Part shown: in pieces, positions 21,999-33,231 of the stretch | Numbering within the stretch: the stretch's first letter is position 1 | Layout of the letters: each line of letters opens with the position of its first letter | DNA from: Ailurus styani | Lineage: Eukaryota; Chordata; Mammalia; Carnivora; Ailuridae | NCBI GenBank assembly: GCA_002007465.1 | Contig: LNAC01000003.1 | Coordinates: 10,527,142-10,591,141, forward strand | Length of the DNA stretch: 64,000 bases | Direction: 5' to 3' | Position numbers and translations under genes: made by a program | The notes under the pieces: model-generated | Databases searched by the model: none | What the model was told of the DNA's origin: nothing | What the model saw: only the letters and a program-made list of their open reading frames with translations

Positions 21999-24785
21999 TT
22001 CTTATGTTTCAAATTGAGAAAAGCACAGTTGCAACAGACTTCAGGGTAGAGGAGACTTCCCTGTCTGAGCCTCATCTGTTACATTGCACTGTTTGACTTA
22101 CTGACTTCCCATGCCATTTCCAAAACATCAGGAATATGTTAATTGGAATAATGTCACTATCAGGACATATTCCTGCTGCAGAATTAGCCTAGAGCTTCAA
22201 ACTATGTATCGTCTATTTTAAATCAGAATAAATTACATGTTGAATAAAAATCAACATGCGAGTAAAGATGTCCATAGGTCAATAGTTTTCTCCTACTCAG
22301 AGTGCTTATTTGGATCTCCGAATATGTCTTTTGACCCAGACGTGGCATCTAAATGGGGCACTATGATTATGGCCCTGACTATGACAGAAAGAAAAAAAAA
22401 GCAAAGCCTGATGTGTGATCAAACGTAACCCTGTCTGCTGGTTTCCATGCCTGCCCTGGTGATTACTGTTTGCGTTGACTCAGCAAGATCACCAGGGCAT
22501 TTGTTGTGTGGTAGGTTGATTTTCTTTGTGGGTAATATTTATCTTCTTTGGTTTTTGATCTGTAGGTTGTAAGTTTGCGTTTTGTTGATGCTATTGTTAG
22601 TTACAGTACTGGTTTTAACAATCCAAGTTCTTGTAGAGGTGAAATAAATGCATTGTCAATCTGTTAATGTCACACTCAGTGATTCTAAATAATCAGAATT
22701 ATTTAGCAGGTTGCATAGCCTCATTTACCTGCCTGGATGTCACCTCTTCAGATACTGTTAATCTTCAGCACATTTGAAAATAGCGATGTCATCACTCCTT
22801 GCCCAGATAATTCACTTTCCCTTCTGACCTCTGGAACTTATGTTTCAGATACTTTTGAAGTGACAAAATAGCTTTTAAAAACTCTTTGCATTTCTTTTTC
22901 TTGAAAATAACATCAGTGTTTTTAGGACTTTCAGCATCTGTTACCTGTAGCATGCTAAGCAAAAAATATATTCAAGTAACAAAAAAGTAAAATGAACAAA
23001 AACACACAGCTCTGATACAAATAAAAAATTGAGGATATGATTAAACAATTTTCAAAATCTACTGACAACTTTCTGGAAAATAAGTTGCTTGTATTTATTT
23101 ATTCATGGTTATTGACTACATTTGTGCACTGTTAAATTTTTCTGCCCATCTACGAAATTGAAAGAGACTTACTCTTGCACAGAATTTTATCCTAGGAAAC
23201 TCAAGTTTTATTACACTCAAAACTCAACTCTTGCATTGAAGTTCTAAGCTCCTCTGCCTGTGAAGGAGAATTTTAAAAATGAGTAACTCTTAAAAATGAT
23301 ATCTCAAATAGTTTTGGGTTCCCAGCATTAATTAGTTAACATTATCAATTTCTTATGTCCATGTTAGGGATACTCATATCTATAAAAGGAAATTAACTTG
23401 GAGTTCTGCTTACAGGAAGGAGAATGACCTCGTTGGCTTTCATGATAGCAAACAAAAATATTATCACCAACCATTAGATCACTTATTTTAGAGCTCCTCT
23501 GATTTTTCTAAAGCATTAATCAGCTATATTACAACTGTTTAAAAGGAAATATAATGACTCTTCCTGAAATAATTACCCAGAATCATGAACAATCATATGT
23601 ATAATTAACTCCATAAAACCTAAAGTATAAATGGCTGACTTAAAATTTTCATTGAAAAATTCTTACATATTATTTCTTTTTTATCTGTTAGGAAAGTCTA
23701 TACAATCAGATTAATTACTTTATAAGCTTACAAGAGAAAAACCACCATAAGTATGTAAGAAATCTTAAAATATTATTGAAACATATTCCTAATTACTTAA
23801 CACTACTGTCATGCTTACATTTTGTGATATATATATATAAATAATCTTAAACTTTGTAGTCATTAGCAAAGCCCTCTAATATGCTAGGAAAACAATCTAC
23901 AGGCCTGTTATCTTAGTTCTTTATTCTAATCTTTCTGAATAATGAGGCAACTTCAGTATATTAATAGTGTCATTTTCTGTTTTTTGTCCTCAACAGAGGC
24001 ATATGATGGAAACCATTTATCTCAAACCAATTTAGTATTGCACTATAGAAGGAAAGAAGTAAATGGGAGAAGTCTTGTATTATGATTTATTTCGTGCCAT
24101 GTGATCTAAGGTTGCTAACTATCCATTTACTTTATCTGGTGTCCAATACAAGATTGCCTAATTAAATTCTGATGTCCAAGGAGTAGCTATTATCAAACCA
24201 ATGGTTTCCTAAGACTGTTAAAAATATTCAGTGTAGAGTTGGTGCTGGAACTTGTTGTCCAACAATGTTCTCTTTCCAGATTGCATTAGAGAGTTTTGCT
24301 TAAGAGCGTCCTCAATTTAATTATTCAAGTTGAAGCTATATTCAGGCACTAGAGCAATGCAATGAAAAAAATTCAACTCTGAAACTAGACAGCAGCTGAT
24401 TCTAAATGACCCAATATATATTGCCTTTTGTTATCTATAGCACATCCATAATAATTAATAAACATTTATCAAGCCTCTGTGTGAACACACTAGGGGGTTT
24501 AATTATCTCTTCTTGCTTAGTATGGGCATAAACAATATAATGAATCATGTAAGTGGCACATCTTCACTTGTTTTTTATGATAAATTAAAAAGCTTCTTAG
24601 GAATTAAGTTTAAATTCAGCACAATTCTGTTTGATAATATAACAATTAGAAATACCAAATAAACACAAATTATCCTCGTTGTCAGTTAATGAAATTTAAT
24701 TTAATATAATATACTTTGAGAGGATTATAAGGTTTGAGATGATTTTATGTGGAAACATGGCATAATTTAAAAATTTTCACTATGT
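21999..24785. other. no gene seen; small hairpin
   Basis: About 2.8 kb without young repeats. A 12-base perfect inverted repeat TGCCCTGGTGAT (22452-22463) / ATCACCAGGGCA (22488-22499) could fold as a hairpin. A short (TA)n lies at about 23829-23838. Confidence 0.45.
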
Positions 24786-24789
24786 CTTC

Positions 24790-24920
24790 AAACATTTTCT
24801 GAGAACCTATCATCCTCTAAACTATGCTAGCCATCGGGGATACAAATAAAAGAGATAGTCCTTGATTTCACGGGACTCACTTTTCAACAAGGTGGATGAT
24901 TCTGGAGAAAACCAAACACA
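24790..24920 (-). repeat. L2 3'-end relic, antisense
   Basis: 'catcggggatacaaataaaa', 'gtccttgatttcacgggact' match the antisense L2 end (GGGGATACAGCAGTGAACAA ... CCCTGCCCTCATGGAGCTTA). Confidence 0.6.
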
Positions 24921-27010
24921 GTACTGTTAGACCTGTAGGGAAATGCAGCAGAGAAGCCTTTGGAGGGGGTTAGCTCCTATGTCAAGTCAAGATTTACTAA
25001 ACAGAACTCCCCTAGGACCATGACCCCTGCTAGCTTCAGTTCTCAGCTTTGCCATCTAGGAATACAGTTGTAAGCAACTAAAAGATCAAGTCGGGGAAGG
25101 GGTCTCTATTTAGCAAATTAAGGATTTGGGGTGGTTTTTTTTTTTCCCCCATGTTATTATTCCAGATGCTTTCCTATCAGATGATATTTTAATCTTTCCT
25201 ATTTTTAATTCTAACACTAGTGTCTCTCTAAGGAGGCAAAATATTATTTTCAAATGGGAGATGGCTGTAGGAAGTGCCTCACTGTCATCTCTCTCCAAAC
25301 AGACATGATAAATATGATAAACTGCCTGCCGGTAGCATAAAGAGGGTGATATCAAAGTGCAAAGGAGAAATGGTTAATCTTTTTGAGAAGGTCTGGGTCA
25401 GTAGAGTTGAGTCACATATCTGACTCTATTAAATAAACAGTAGATGCAAGTAAGCCTGAAACTCAAGGGCAAAAATGATGGAAGAGATGTGTGACTGATT
25501 TTAAGGCTTTCTTGAGACTCAGAGCCACACAGAAAACACTGATTGGCCAAGACCTAGGAAATTTCACACAAGTTGGTATAAACAAACTAATAATTATATC
25601 ATAATGTAATAACTACAATACAATATATATATAACATGTATAAATTTAATACTCTTTCTAGTGGGTGATTTAAATTATTTTCATGGGTAATTCGACTGTC
25701 CTCAATTTTTCCTTACCAAGGGACTTAAGAACTTAAACTAAAGTAAGATTCAACTATACAATACCATCCTTTGTGTCAAGGTGACTTTTTAATTTAGCCT
25801 TGAAGATGCATGAAGTTTTGTTGAGTGGAAAAGGCAAAAGTCCACTGCACATTGATGAAATGCATGTTGATCAAACACATACTAAAAAAATGATGTGTCT
25901 AAAGAGTATAAGATTTCGAAGATTAAGCTGTACAAAAATAAAGTTGAATGAAAATTACCATCATTTATTAATATCAGAGTTAAGAAAGTCAGGCCATTAT
26001 TCCTACTCAAACTATCCCCGGATATGTATTATCTAAAAATATCTGTGTTCACACACTTGTACATTCACTGTCCGTAATTACCCCCATCACAAAAATAGAA
26101 CTGAAATTAGAGGCTGTATGCATGCCACCCTTGAGGTCTAGGGTCAGGGAAGAAAGAATAAAGTGGATGGTCTTGTGAATATATCTGAAACCTCTTAGTG
26201 GCATCTAGGAACCACTTCGTAGAATCTCTCTCAGAGGCTTTCATTCCAGATACTTCAACTACTGGCTTCGAGTGGGCTATCATTGCTTGATGCCCACATG
26301 GCACACTCTGCCTTTCTCCTTGAGGTTTTCTTACTGTTTCCGAGACGTGAGATGTCATGGGACACAGGAAGGACTGCCTGTGGGCAGCCTGGAAGTGTCT
26401 GTATTTGAGTGGACAAAGGGGGTACGTTAACAGCTCATGAAGCAAACTTGTGACCATATAAATGGGAGTATGAGATATAAATTCTCCTTTCTTCAAGATG
26501 GACTGAGATTCGCTAATTTATACTACCTCTTAAAGATGGTGAAATTGCGCTTGATACAAATTGTAGAAACGTTGGTAATTCACCTCCATAATTTTGCTCT
26601 CCTCCTTTCCTTTTCCCTCATTGTGACTTCCTTGGAAAAGCACTTTCTAATACAATATTAGTACATAAAGCTTTTGCTTGAGGTTCTGTGCCCTCAGAGC
26701 TAAGAAAATAACCTATTACAAAAAATTTATATAAACCCTAGGTATTATAGACCCCTTTCAACCAAAGCTTTGAAAAATAAATGGTGACAAATATTTCCTA
26801 AAAATTATTTGTTATTAAGCTTTAGGTAAACTTTTACTAGACTTTCACTTTCTATCTCTTAAAAGCAAAACAAAACAAAACAAAATATTTTATCTGGTCC
26901 CAAATACAATAGAGAACAGTAAGCCCAGCCTCTGAATTTATGGTCTTATATCTGGAATAAAAGCCTCTGGCCAATTGAGAAGTACGGAATGTCAATATTT
27001 ATTCTTTGCA
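24921..27010. other. no gene seen
   Basis: Unique sequence. The longest gap-free open frame in the window, 129 codons at 26107-26496 (minus), lies here in a stretch somewhat richer in G and C. It has no recognisable domain, signal peptide or flanking splice sites that I can defend. A (CAAAA)n patch lies at about 26868-26884. Confidence 0.45.
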
Positions 27011-27019
27011 CAGGGCATT

Positions 27020-27830
27020 AGAGTGAGAGCTGTCTCCAAAGTCACCCACTAGGACTCTAGTCAAATTTCATTTTCTCACTTTTTTCCAATTCAGTTTCTC
27101 TGGGTAAGTCAATACTTTCAACCATACCCCCTCTTTAAACACTAGTCTTTTGATTTTTTTTTTAATATTTCTAAATAGTCTACTGGCATTTCCACTTCCT
27201 TCTGTCTCCTTACTTGGATACATTTAAATACTTAGTTACCAGTTTATTTTCTTCTTCCTACACATTTCCATAAAAAACCCCCACAAATAATCATATGGTT
27301 TTACTATCTCCAACTTTTAGCTTGATTTGCCTGCTACATTCTCAATAGTCATGTATTACCAACTGCTTATACAACTTTATCACTTAGACATTTCATGCTT
27401 AGAGATCCTCTGAATTTATTTGTACATCATCATTTTCATCATACATCACCCAAAGTTTTATTTACCTCTCATATGTAATATCTTTGCTTGAAATCACTGT
27501 TCTAGGTATTTCTTATGAAAGGCATATTGAAATTGTTTCTGACAACTCATTTTTTTTTTCAGTTCTATTCAACCCAATTATCAACATGTCTCTCAGACTC
27601 ACATCTTTTTTTCCCATGGCCACTTGAATGACTCTAGTCCAGACCATCGTCACTTCATAGCTGACTGTTAGAATGGATATCTAGGCAATATTCCACCTAA
27701 TAATCAATTCATCATACTACTGTTCAACTGACATGTTGAGTTAGCCTGTCATTACTCTGCTTGAGAGATGACAATATTTCTCAACATTGTATCCATGGTT
27801 TTTTCTGCCCAACTTTCAAAAGTATGATTA
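27020..27830 (+). repeat. L2-like ORF2 relic
   Basis: 'tttatcacttagacatttca', 'gactctagtccagaccatcg', and 'tagctgactgttagaatgga' echo the L2 ORF2 3' region (GGTCCAAGCCACCATCATCT...CCTGGATTATTGCAATAGCC). Very divergent; boundaries approximate. Confidence 0.45.
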
Positions 27831-27850
27831 ATACAATTAAGTAGGCATTT

Positions 27851-28414
27851 TTTAAATTCTTTTTAAAGATTTTATTTAGAGGGTATTATGCTAAGTGAAA
27901 TAAGTCAATCAGAGAAAGATGATTATCATATGATCTCACTGATAGGTGGAATTTGAGAAACAAGGCAGATGATCATAGGGGAAGAGAGGAAAAAATGAAA
28001 CAAGACAAAATCAGAGAGGGAGACAAAGCATAAGAGACTCTTAATCTCAGGCAACAAACTGAGAGTTGCTGGAGGGAAGGGGATAAAAGGGATGGGGTGG
28101 CTGGGTGATGGACACTGGGGAGGGTATGTGCTATGGTGAGTGCTGTGAAATGTGTTAAGACTGAGGAATCACAGACCTGTACCCCTGAAACAAATAATGC
28201 ATTATATGTTCATTTAAAAAAATGATATAAAGAAAAAAAAAGATTTTATTTATTTATTTGACAGAGAGACAGTGACGGCACACAAGCAGGGGGAGTGGGA
28301 GAGGGAGAAGCAGGCCTCCCGCTGAGCAGAGAGCCCAACGTGGGGCTCCATCCCACGACCCTGGGACAGTGACCTGAACCTAAGGCAGACTCTTTACAGA
28401 CACCCAAGCACCCC
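27851..28414 (-). mobile_element. Can-SINE, antisense, split by an L1
   Basis: SINE sequence occupies 27851-27878 and 28239-28414; the insert between is the L1 below. Flanked by TTAAGTAGGCATTT (27837-27850) and TTAAGTAGACATTT (28415-28428), one mismatch, which only makes sense if the two SINE parts were once joined. Confidence 0.87.
27879..28238 (+). mobile_element. 5'-truncated carnivore L1 inside a SINE
   Basis: Begins 'gagggtattatgctaagtga' (end of ORF2) and runs through the carnivore 3' UTR ('gagactcttaatctcaggca', 'tgctatggtgagtgctgtga', 'ctgtacccctgaaacaaata') to an A-rich tail. Target duplication AAAGATTTTATTTA at 27865-27878 and 28239-28252 lies in the SINE tail. Confidence 0.9.
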
Positions 28415-28550
28415 TTAAGTAGACATTTAAACATTAATTTATTAATTTAATTTACTCATTTGTTCAAAATACATGTGACAAGTCTTATGCTTGTTACTGG
28501 CACAGCTTTTTCCATGGAGACTCTTAGGTTCTCCTGGGAAGAAAGGGATA

Positions 28551-28606
28551 GCAAAGATACAATTGCCCTAGGGAAGATGCAAAGATACAACTGCCCTAGG
28601 GAAGAT
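28551..28606 (+). repeat. 28-base tandem duplication
   Basis: GCAAAGATACAATTGCCCTA plus GGGAAGAT occurs at 28551-28578 and again at 28579-28606, with one T/C difference. Confidence 0.95.
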
Positions 28607-28894
28607 TAAGTGCATCTACATTAGGTAGATGTTATCTACACAGGATTAAGATAGAAAAGGGTTACAAGGAAAGTATCATCTAATCAAAACACAAAAGATT
28701 AATAGAAGTTAGCTAGAAGTAGGGGAGTGAGAAATTAGGGAGTGATACTAACAGAATGACTCGGAGTCAGAAAGGAATGGTTCCATTCATAAAACTGGAA
28801 TTTTATTATGGACAAGCCCTAAGGTGATAGGTGAGAGTGCGGTAAGAGATGATATAGAGAGGAAGTAAAGGACTAGGTCTGGCTGTCTGACTTG

Positions 28895-29065
28895 ATGGCC
28901 CCTAGTCACATTTACATTAACTTATATGTAAATTAGCTGAAATTATTATTTCATTCCTCCGCCACACGAGCCACAGCTGAAATGCTCATTAACTGCATGT
29001 GGCTAGTAACTACCATATTGGACAGAGAAGGAATATCGTAGGAAAGTTTTATTGGGCAGTACTAG
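28895..29065. repeat. hAT-type non-autonomous DNA transposon relic
   Basis: 'cccctagtcacatttacatt', 'catgtggctagtaactacca', 'tattggacagagaaggaata', 'ttattgggcagtactaggct' match a common mammalian element whose ends read CAGTGCTGTCCAATAGAA. The exact MER/Charlie name is not certain. Confidence 0.6.
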
Positions 29066-29244
29066 GCTAGATCTTGGAAGACATGGTGTTTTCCTATGGG
29101 GTAACCAATAGTATTTGTTACCAGGTTTTAAGTAGTAGTGTTTCTTTCAAAAGTACCTATTTAAAAGGAAAAAAATGACATTTTCTTTTTTAAATGTGCT
29201 TTTTTTGATTACTAATGAGTTGTTCTACCTTTGCTTCAGGAAGC

Positions 29245-29266
29245 TTTTTTTTTTTTTTTTTTTTTT
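29245..29266. repeat. poly-T tract
   Basis: 22 consecutive T bases; no identifiable element attached. Confidence 0.9.
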
Positions 29267-29325
29267 AAGGTTGGTATGGTGAGAAAAGCACTAGTCCAAA
29301 TTCCAGTTCAAAAATTAGCCATGTG

Positions 29326-29515
29326 TGGGCGCCTGGGTGGCTCAATGGGTTAAAGCCTCTGCCTTCGGCTCAGGTCATGATCTCAGGGTCCTGGGACTGA
29401 GGCCCACATCGGGCTCCCTGCTGAGCAGGGAGCCTGCTTCCTCCTCTCTGTCTGCCTCTCTGCCTACTTGTGATCTCTCTCTGTGTGTCAAATAAATAAA
29501 TAAAATCTTTAAAAA
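29326..29515 (+). mobile_element. Can-SINE, young full-length
   Basis: Head GGGCGCCTGGGTGGCTCAAT, A tail, perfect 16-base duplication AAAAATTAGCCATGTG at 29310-29325 and 29516-29531. Confidence 0.96.
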
Positions 29516-29566
29516 AAAAATTAGCCATGTGATCCTAGGGGAATTATCTGGGTTCATGGTCACCTG

Positions 29567-29650
29567 TAATAAATAATTTAATATATAAATTAATAAATAA
29601 TTTAATATTGGTAATAAATAATTTAATATAAAATTAAGTTTAAAATAAAA
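29567..29650. repeat. AT-rich 18-mer short tandem array
   Basis: TAATAAATAATTTAATAT occurs at 29567-29584, 29591-29608 and 29612-29629, followed by related AT-rich sequence. Confidence 0.85.
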
Positions 29651-30640
29651 TTTAAAAAGAGACCCTATTTTCAAAGCAACTTTTATTGAGGACTAAAGTA
29701 CAGAGGGTGTATCAAAGGTAGCATGGTGGCACATGGGGTAGGGGTTAGGGGGTGGTTAGTGAGATGGTCTTTTCCCTCTGCCTTTCCCCACCCAGTCTTC
29801 ACACTTCAATTAAAAAGAAGCTTGGGTTATTAAATCAAGATTCTGGTATTACTTCATTAAAAAATGTTACTAAAATCAAACATAAAATAGTTCTTTCCAA
29901 AATCTTTTCTAATATTCTCTGATTCTACAAAACCTGAATTTCAGCACCAATATTTGCCTGCAATCACATTCTGGATAAACTGGAGTGCATTCTTTCCATG
30001 GCGTGCATGTATTAGTCAAACCTTAGAAAGTCATCTTAAACATATTATCTCTGGCTAAGAGACTTGCCATAGTCCCACTTGGATTACTATTTGCATAAAA
30101 CGGAACTAGTGAGTAGTTTGAAGCATGAAGTACTGTTGAGATTACTAACATACAATTATCTCTAAAACTCTATAACTATAGATTCATAGTCATCTAGCAC
30201 TAGGGAATTCAAAATATTTCAGTTACTTTAAATACATTCAAATTAAAATAGCATTGTTAATGGATTGTAAGAGCCTAAAAAAAGACTTTTAAATGAATCT
30301 AGTTAAGTATTATAAGGGTGAACATTAGGAGAAGCAGAGTTAATACTGGTTTTCCAAAAGTTTTATATAGGTAAATGGAAAATAGGTGTGAAAATCCAAT
30401 TAAAATACATGTGAATATGGATTAGGTAAAATTTTATAATAATTTCAATGAAATTCATATGTGTATTCCATCAGGATTATCATTGCAGCCATATATGGGA
30501 AGAGTTATGTTAAGTAGATTTTGTTACCTTATGACATTGCAGCCTTTACCATTTATGAATCATCATCTACACATCATTCCAAAAAATGCTTTAAAGATTT
30601 GGGCTGCAGGTTTTAATCAGTGCCAGTAAGAATTAAGGAA
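29651..30640. other. no gene seen
   Basis: Unique AT-rich sequence. No convincing repeats or open frames. Confidence 0.45.
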
Positions 30641-30652
30641 GCTGATTTATTG

Positions 30653-30696
30653 GCTTATTTTCTTTTTCTTTTTTTTTTTTTTGCTTATTTTCTTTT
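30653..30696. repeat. T-run flanked by 14-base direct repeats
   Basis: GCTTATTTTCTTTT occurs at 30653-30666 and 30683-30696 around CTTTTTTTTTTTTTTT. It resembles the target duplication of an insertion that carried little more than a poly-A tail on the minus strand. Confidence 0.6.
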
Positions 30697-31180
30697 GTAA
30701 ATGTTCACATGCATGTAACGCTTAAAATCCTCTAATTAATCTGGTGGAGCACTTTGGTTCAGGCTTCCTCCAGAAAATAGTATCTGTTGAAGACTTATAA
30801 CATTTAACATAAAGGCCAAGTTTTCCTGGATCTTGTAATGCCCTCAAAAGTTGACAGATTGTTTGGTGAGAACTTGAAGAAGTTCTTCATCATTTTTATT
30901 CATTCTTCAGACGATTTATACACTGCAGTGGCTTCTCTGTTGGATCCAGGCCTGCACAACTTCCTATGAGCTTCTCCAAATCATAGCTGTGCCCCCAAGG
31001 CTTGACTGATGATAGATGTTGAGAATCTGATTCACATTTACGGTGATAGAGAGAAACACTTTACCAGGTCAAATTGCTGCGTGAAATCGGACTGGCTCAC
31101 TTGATCAGGCACCAAGGCTGATTTTTTCATCTTGGCATTTTATTCTCAAAGTAACTTATGGAAAATACATCTGAAATGTA
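30683..31180 (-). pseudogene. possible broken retrocopy, unidentified
   Basis: On the minus strand a start at 31130 opens MKKSALVPDQVSQSDFTQQF and continues about 10 more codons. A frame shifted by one is then open from about 31051 to a stop at 30896, giving 51 residues of balanced, protein-like composition including SYDLEKLIGSCAGLDPTEK. A poly-A run lies downstream on that strand at about 30682-30668, next to a direct repeat. This could be a frameshifted processed pseudogene, or a chance frame: I do not recognise the protein, and the direct repeat lies on both sides of the A-run rather than at both ends of the whole segment. Confidence 0.22.
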
Positions 31181-31509
31181 GGCCTTATTTTTATTTTCAT
31201 TGTAACTTGTTAAAGCATAGGATCTTAAAGAAATGGACATCAAGAAATATTTGAGATTTGAGAGACTTGAGATTTGAGAGAGATCTACCTGAGATATTAA
31301 CAAAATCACAGGTCAGGATAATCAAGGACCACCACATCTGGAAGGTAACTTTCCTATACCAAAAATTAAAGGGAGCAAAATGATAAAATCATCATAAAAT
31401 TATGCTTCTTTAACATGAACATTTTTAATATGCAATAGTCCATATGAACAAGTGGAAATGAATTCAATAGCTCCAGTTCATAGTAATGTTGGAATAACTA
31501 TTATAGTCA
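31141..31509. other. no gene seen
   Basis: Unique sequence; a small imperfect direct repeat 'gagatttgagaga' occurs near 31252-31282. Confidence 0.4.
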
Positions 31510-31664
31510 CATAACAAACATTTATTGAATATCTATTGTATTCCAGGCACTGTTCTAGATAAAGGGGGAAAGGAAAGAAGAAAACAGGTAAAGATCCCTG
31601 TCCTGATGTAGATTACACTTTAGCAGGGAAGATAGTAATAGATACTTACATCAAATATAGTGCT

Positions 31665-31833
31665 GGGGTGCCTGAATGACTCAGTCAGTTAAGCGTCTGA
31701 CTTTGGGTCATGATCTCAGGGTCCTGGGACAGATCCCTGCAGCCAGCTCCCTGCTAAACAGGGAGTCTTCTTGTTCCTTTACTCCTACCCCCATTTGTGC
31801 TCTCTTTCCCTCTCAAAGAAATAAAATCTTTAA
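31665..31833 (+). mobile_element. Can-SINE inside the L2
   Basis: Head GGGGTGCCTGAATGACTCAG, tail AAAGAAATAAAATCTTTAAC. Interrupts the L2. Its tail runs into an AT-rich minisatellite. Confidence 0.88.
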
Positions 31834-31956
31834 CTAAATATATATATATATATTTAGTTAAATATATATATAAGTATATATATTTAGTTAAATATATATA
31901 TAAGTATATATATATTTAGTTAAATATATATATAAGTATATATATATTTATATAAT
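31834..31956. repeat. AT minisatellite joined to a SINE tail
   Basis: Tandem units of about 30-32 bases built on TATTTAGTTAAATATATATA plus AAGTATATA. The TATTTAGTTA core starts at 31851, 31881 and 31913. Each unit is nearly self-complementary. Confidence 0.9.
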
Positions 31957-32439
31957 GCCTATTATATAGTAATAAGGGAAAACTAATTTAAAAGAAAATG
32001 GGACTAGGGAGTGTTAGGGTGAGAGTTTGGGATTTGGTTTGTTTTACAGTTTTAGGGTGGTCAGGGAGGTTCTCTACCAAAAAAAGATGTTTGAGCAAAG
32101 AGATGATGGAAGTAAGATAACAAACTAGGTAGCAAACTTAGGGCAGAGGGCTTCGAGTACAGACAGCACAAATTCAAGGTTCCTGAAAGAAATGGGAGTG
32201 GAGTAGGAGAAAAGAGGGAACAGGGGACCAAATAAAAAGGTCTTTTAGTCCATTTTAAGAACTGCTTTTATTCACATGCAAAGGAAGTCATTCAAGGATT
32301 CTGAGCCAAAGATTACTATCATCGAATACACTTTTTAACAGGATCACTCTGCATGGAAATAGACTGTAGAGATCCAAGGGTAACAGTAGGGAGACTGGTT
32401 AGGAAGATATGGGAATAATCCATTAGAAAAATGATAGTG

Positions 32440-32680
32440 GGTCATCGAACTATTGTCATGTGACAGGCATCGTACTAATAAATTTACGTGGCATATCTCA
32501 CTTTTAGTAATAGTCCAGTAAAAATAGTTATTATTATCATCCTATTTGTTGTTATTCAGAATATAAAATTGAGGTTCAAAAGAATGAAATTAACAAAACT
32601 ACTTAGTATATTAGGTAGCCAGGATTTGAACCCAGTTTTTCTGTTTTGGGTCCACATGATTGGCCACTGTACTTCATTGC
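32440..32680 (-). repeat. MIR relic, antisense
   Basis: 'gtgacaggcatcgtactaat', 'ttattattatcatcctattt', 'gtagccaggatttgaaccca' and 'catgattggccactgtactt' follow antisense MIR order. Confidence 0.75.
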
Positions 32681-32714
32681 CTAAAATTAGGTTAAAAAAT
32701 CCTACTAGACTAAA

Positions 32715-32718
<4 letters not shown>

Positions 32719-32778
<60 letters not shown>

Positions 32779-33104
32779 NNNNNNNNNNNNNNNNNNNNNN
32801 NNNNNNNNNNNNNNNNNNNNNNNNNNNNNNNNNNNNNNNNNNNNNNNNNNNNNNNNNNNNNNNNNNNNNNNNNNNNNNNNNNNNNNNNNNNNNNNNNNNN
32901 NNNNNNNNNNNNNNNNNNNNNNNNNNNNNNNNNNNNNNNNNNNNNNNNNNNNNNNNNNNNNNNNNNNNNNNNNNNNNNNNNNNNNNNNNNNNNNNNNNNN
33001 NNNNNNNNNNNNNNNNNNNNNNNNNNNNNNNNNNNNNNNNNNNNNNNNNNNNNNNNNNNNNNNNNNNNNNNNNNNNNNNNNNNNNNNNNNNNNNNNNNNN
33101 NNNN

Positions 33105-33140
<36 letters not shown>
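32719..33140. repeat. (TA)n tract containing an assembly gap
   Basis: Pure TA repeat at 32719-32778 and 33105-33140, with unknown bases between. Adjacent sequence to about 33230 is degenerate TA-rich. The 217-codon open frame here is an artefact of the repeat and the N run. Confidence 0.97.
32779..33104. other. assembly gap (326 N)
   Basis: Run of N flanked on both sides by TA repeat, so the true length of the tract is unknown. Confidence 0.99.
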
Positions 33141-33144
<4 letters not shown>

Positions 33145-33231
33145 CTCTCTCTATATATATAAACTCTATATATAAGTTTTATATATAAAGTTTACATATA
33201 TATATAGTGAGGTATATATGTACATATATAC

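Larger units (their letters stand above)
31510..32440 (-). repeat. L2 LINE 3' half, antisense, interrupted
   Basis: Starts at the L2 3' end ('aacatttattgaatatctat', 'ccaggcactgttctagataa', 'gatccctgtcctgatgtaga'). It resumes after the SINE with 'gactagggagtgttagggtg', 'tagggtggtcagggaggttc', 'gtttgagcaaagagatgatg', 'aggatcactctgcatggaaa', 'agactggttaggaagatatg'. These occur in exact L2 antisense order. Confidence 0.82.

Noticed and set aside
26107..26496. 129-codon minus-strand open frame
   Set aside because: No recognisable domain, no signal peptide or splice context, and length is possible by chance in a slightly GC-richer segment. Left as unproven.
29735..29760. GGTTAGGGG as interstitial telomere repeat
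   Set aside because: No tandem TTAGGG units.
31834..31956. AT repeat array as a CRISPR-like array
   Set aside because: No unique spacers; a eukaryotic AT minisatellite.
32488..33141. 217-codon open frame, the longest in the window
   Set aside because: It reads through MIR sequence, then Tyr-Ile repeats from (TA)n and an N gap; not a gene.
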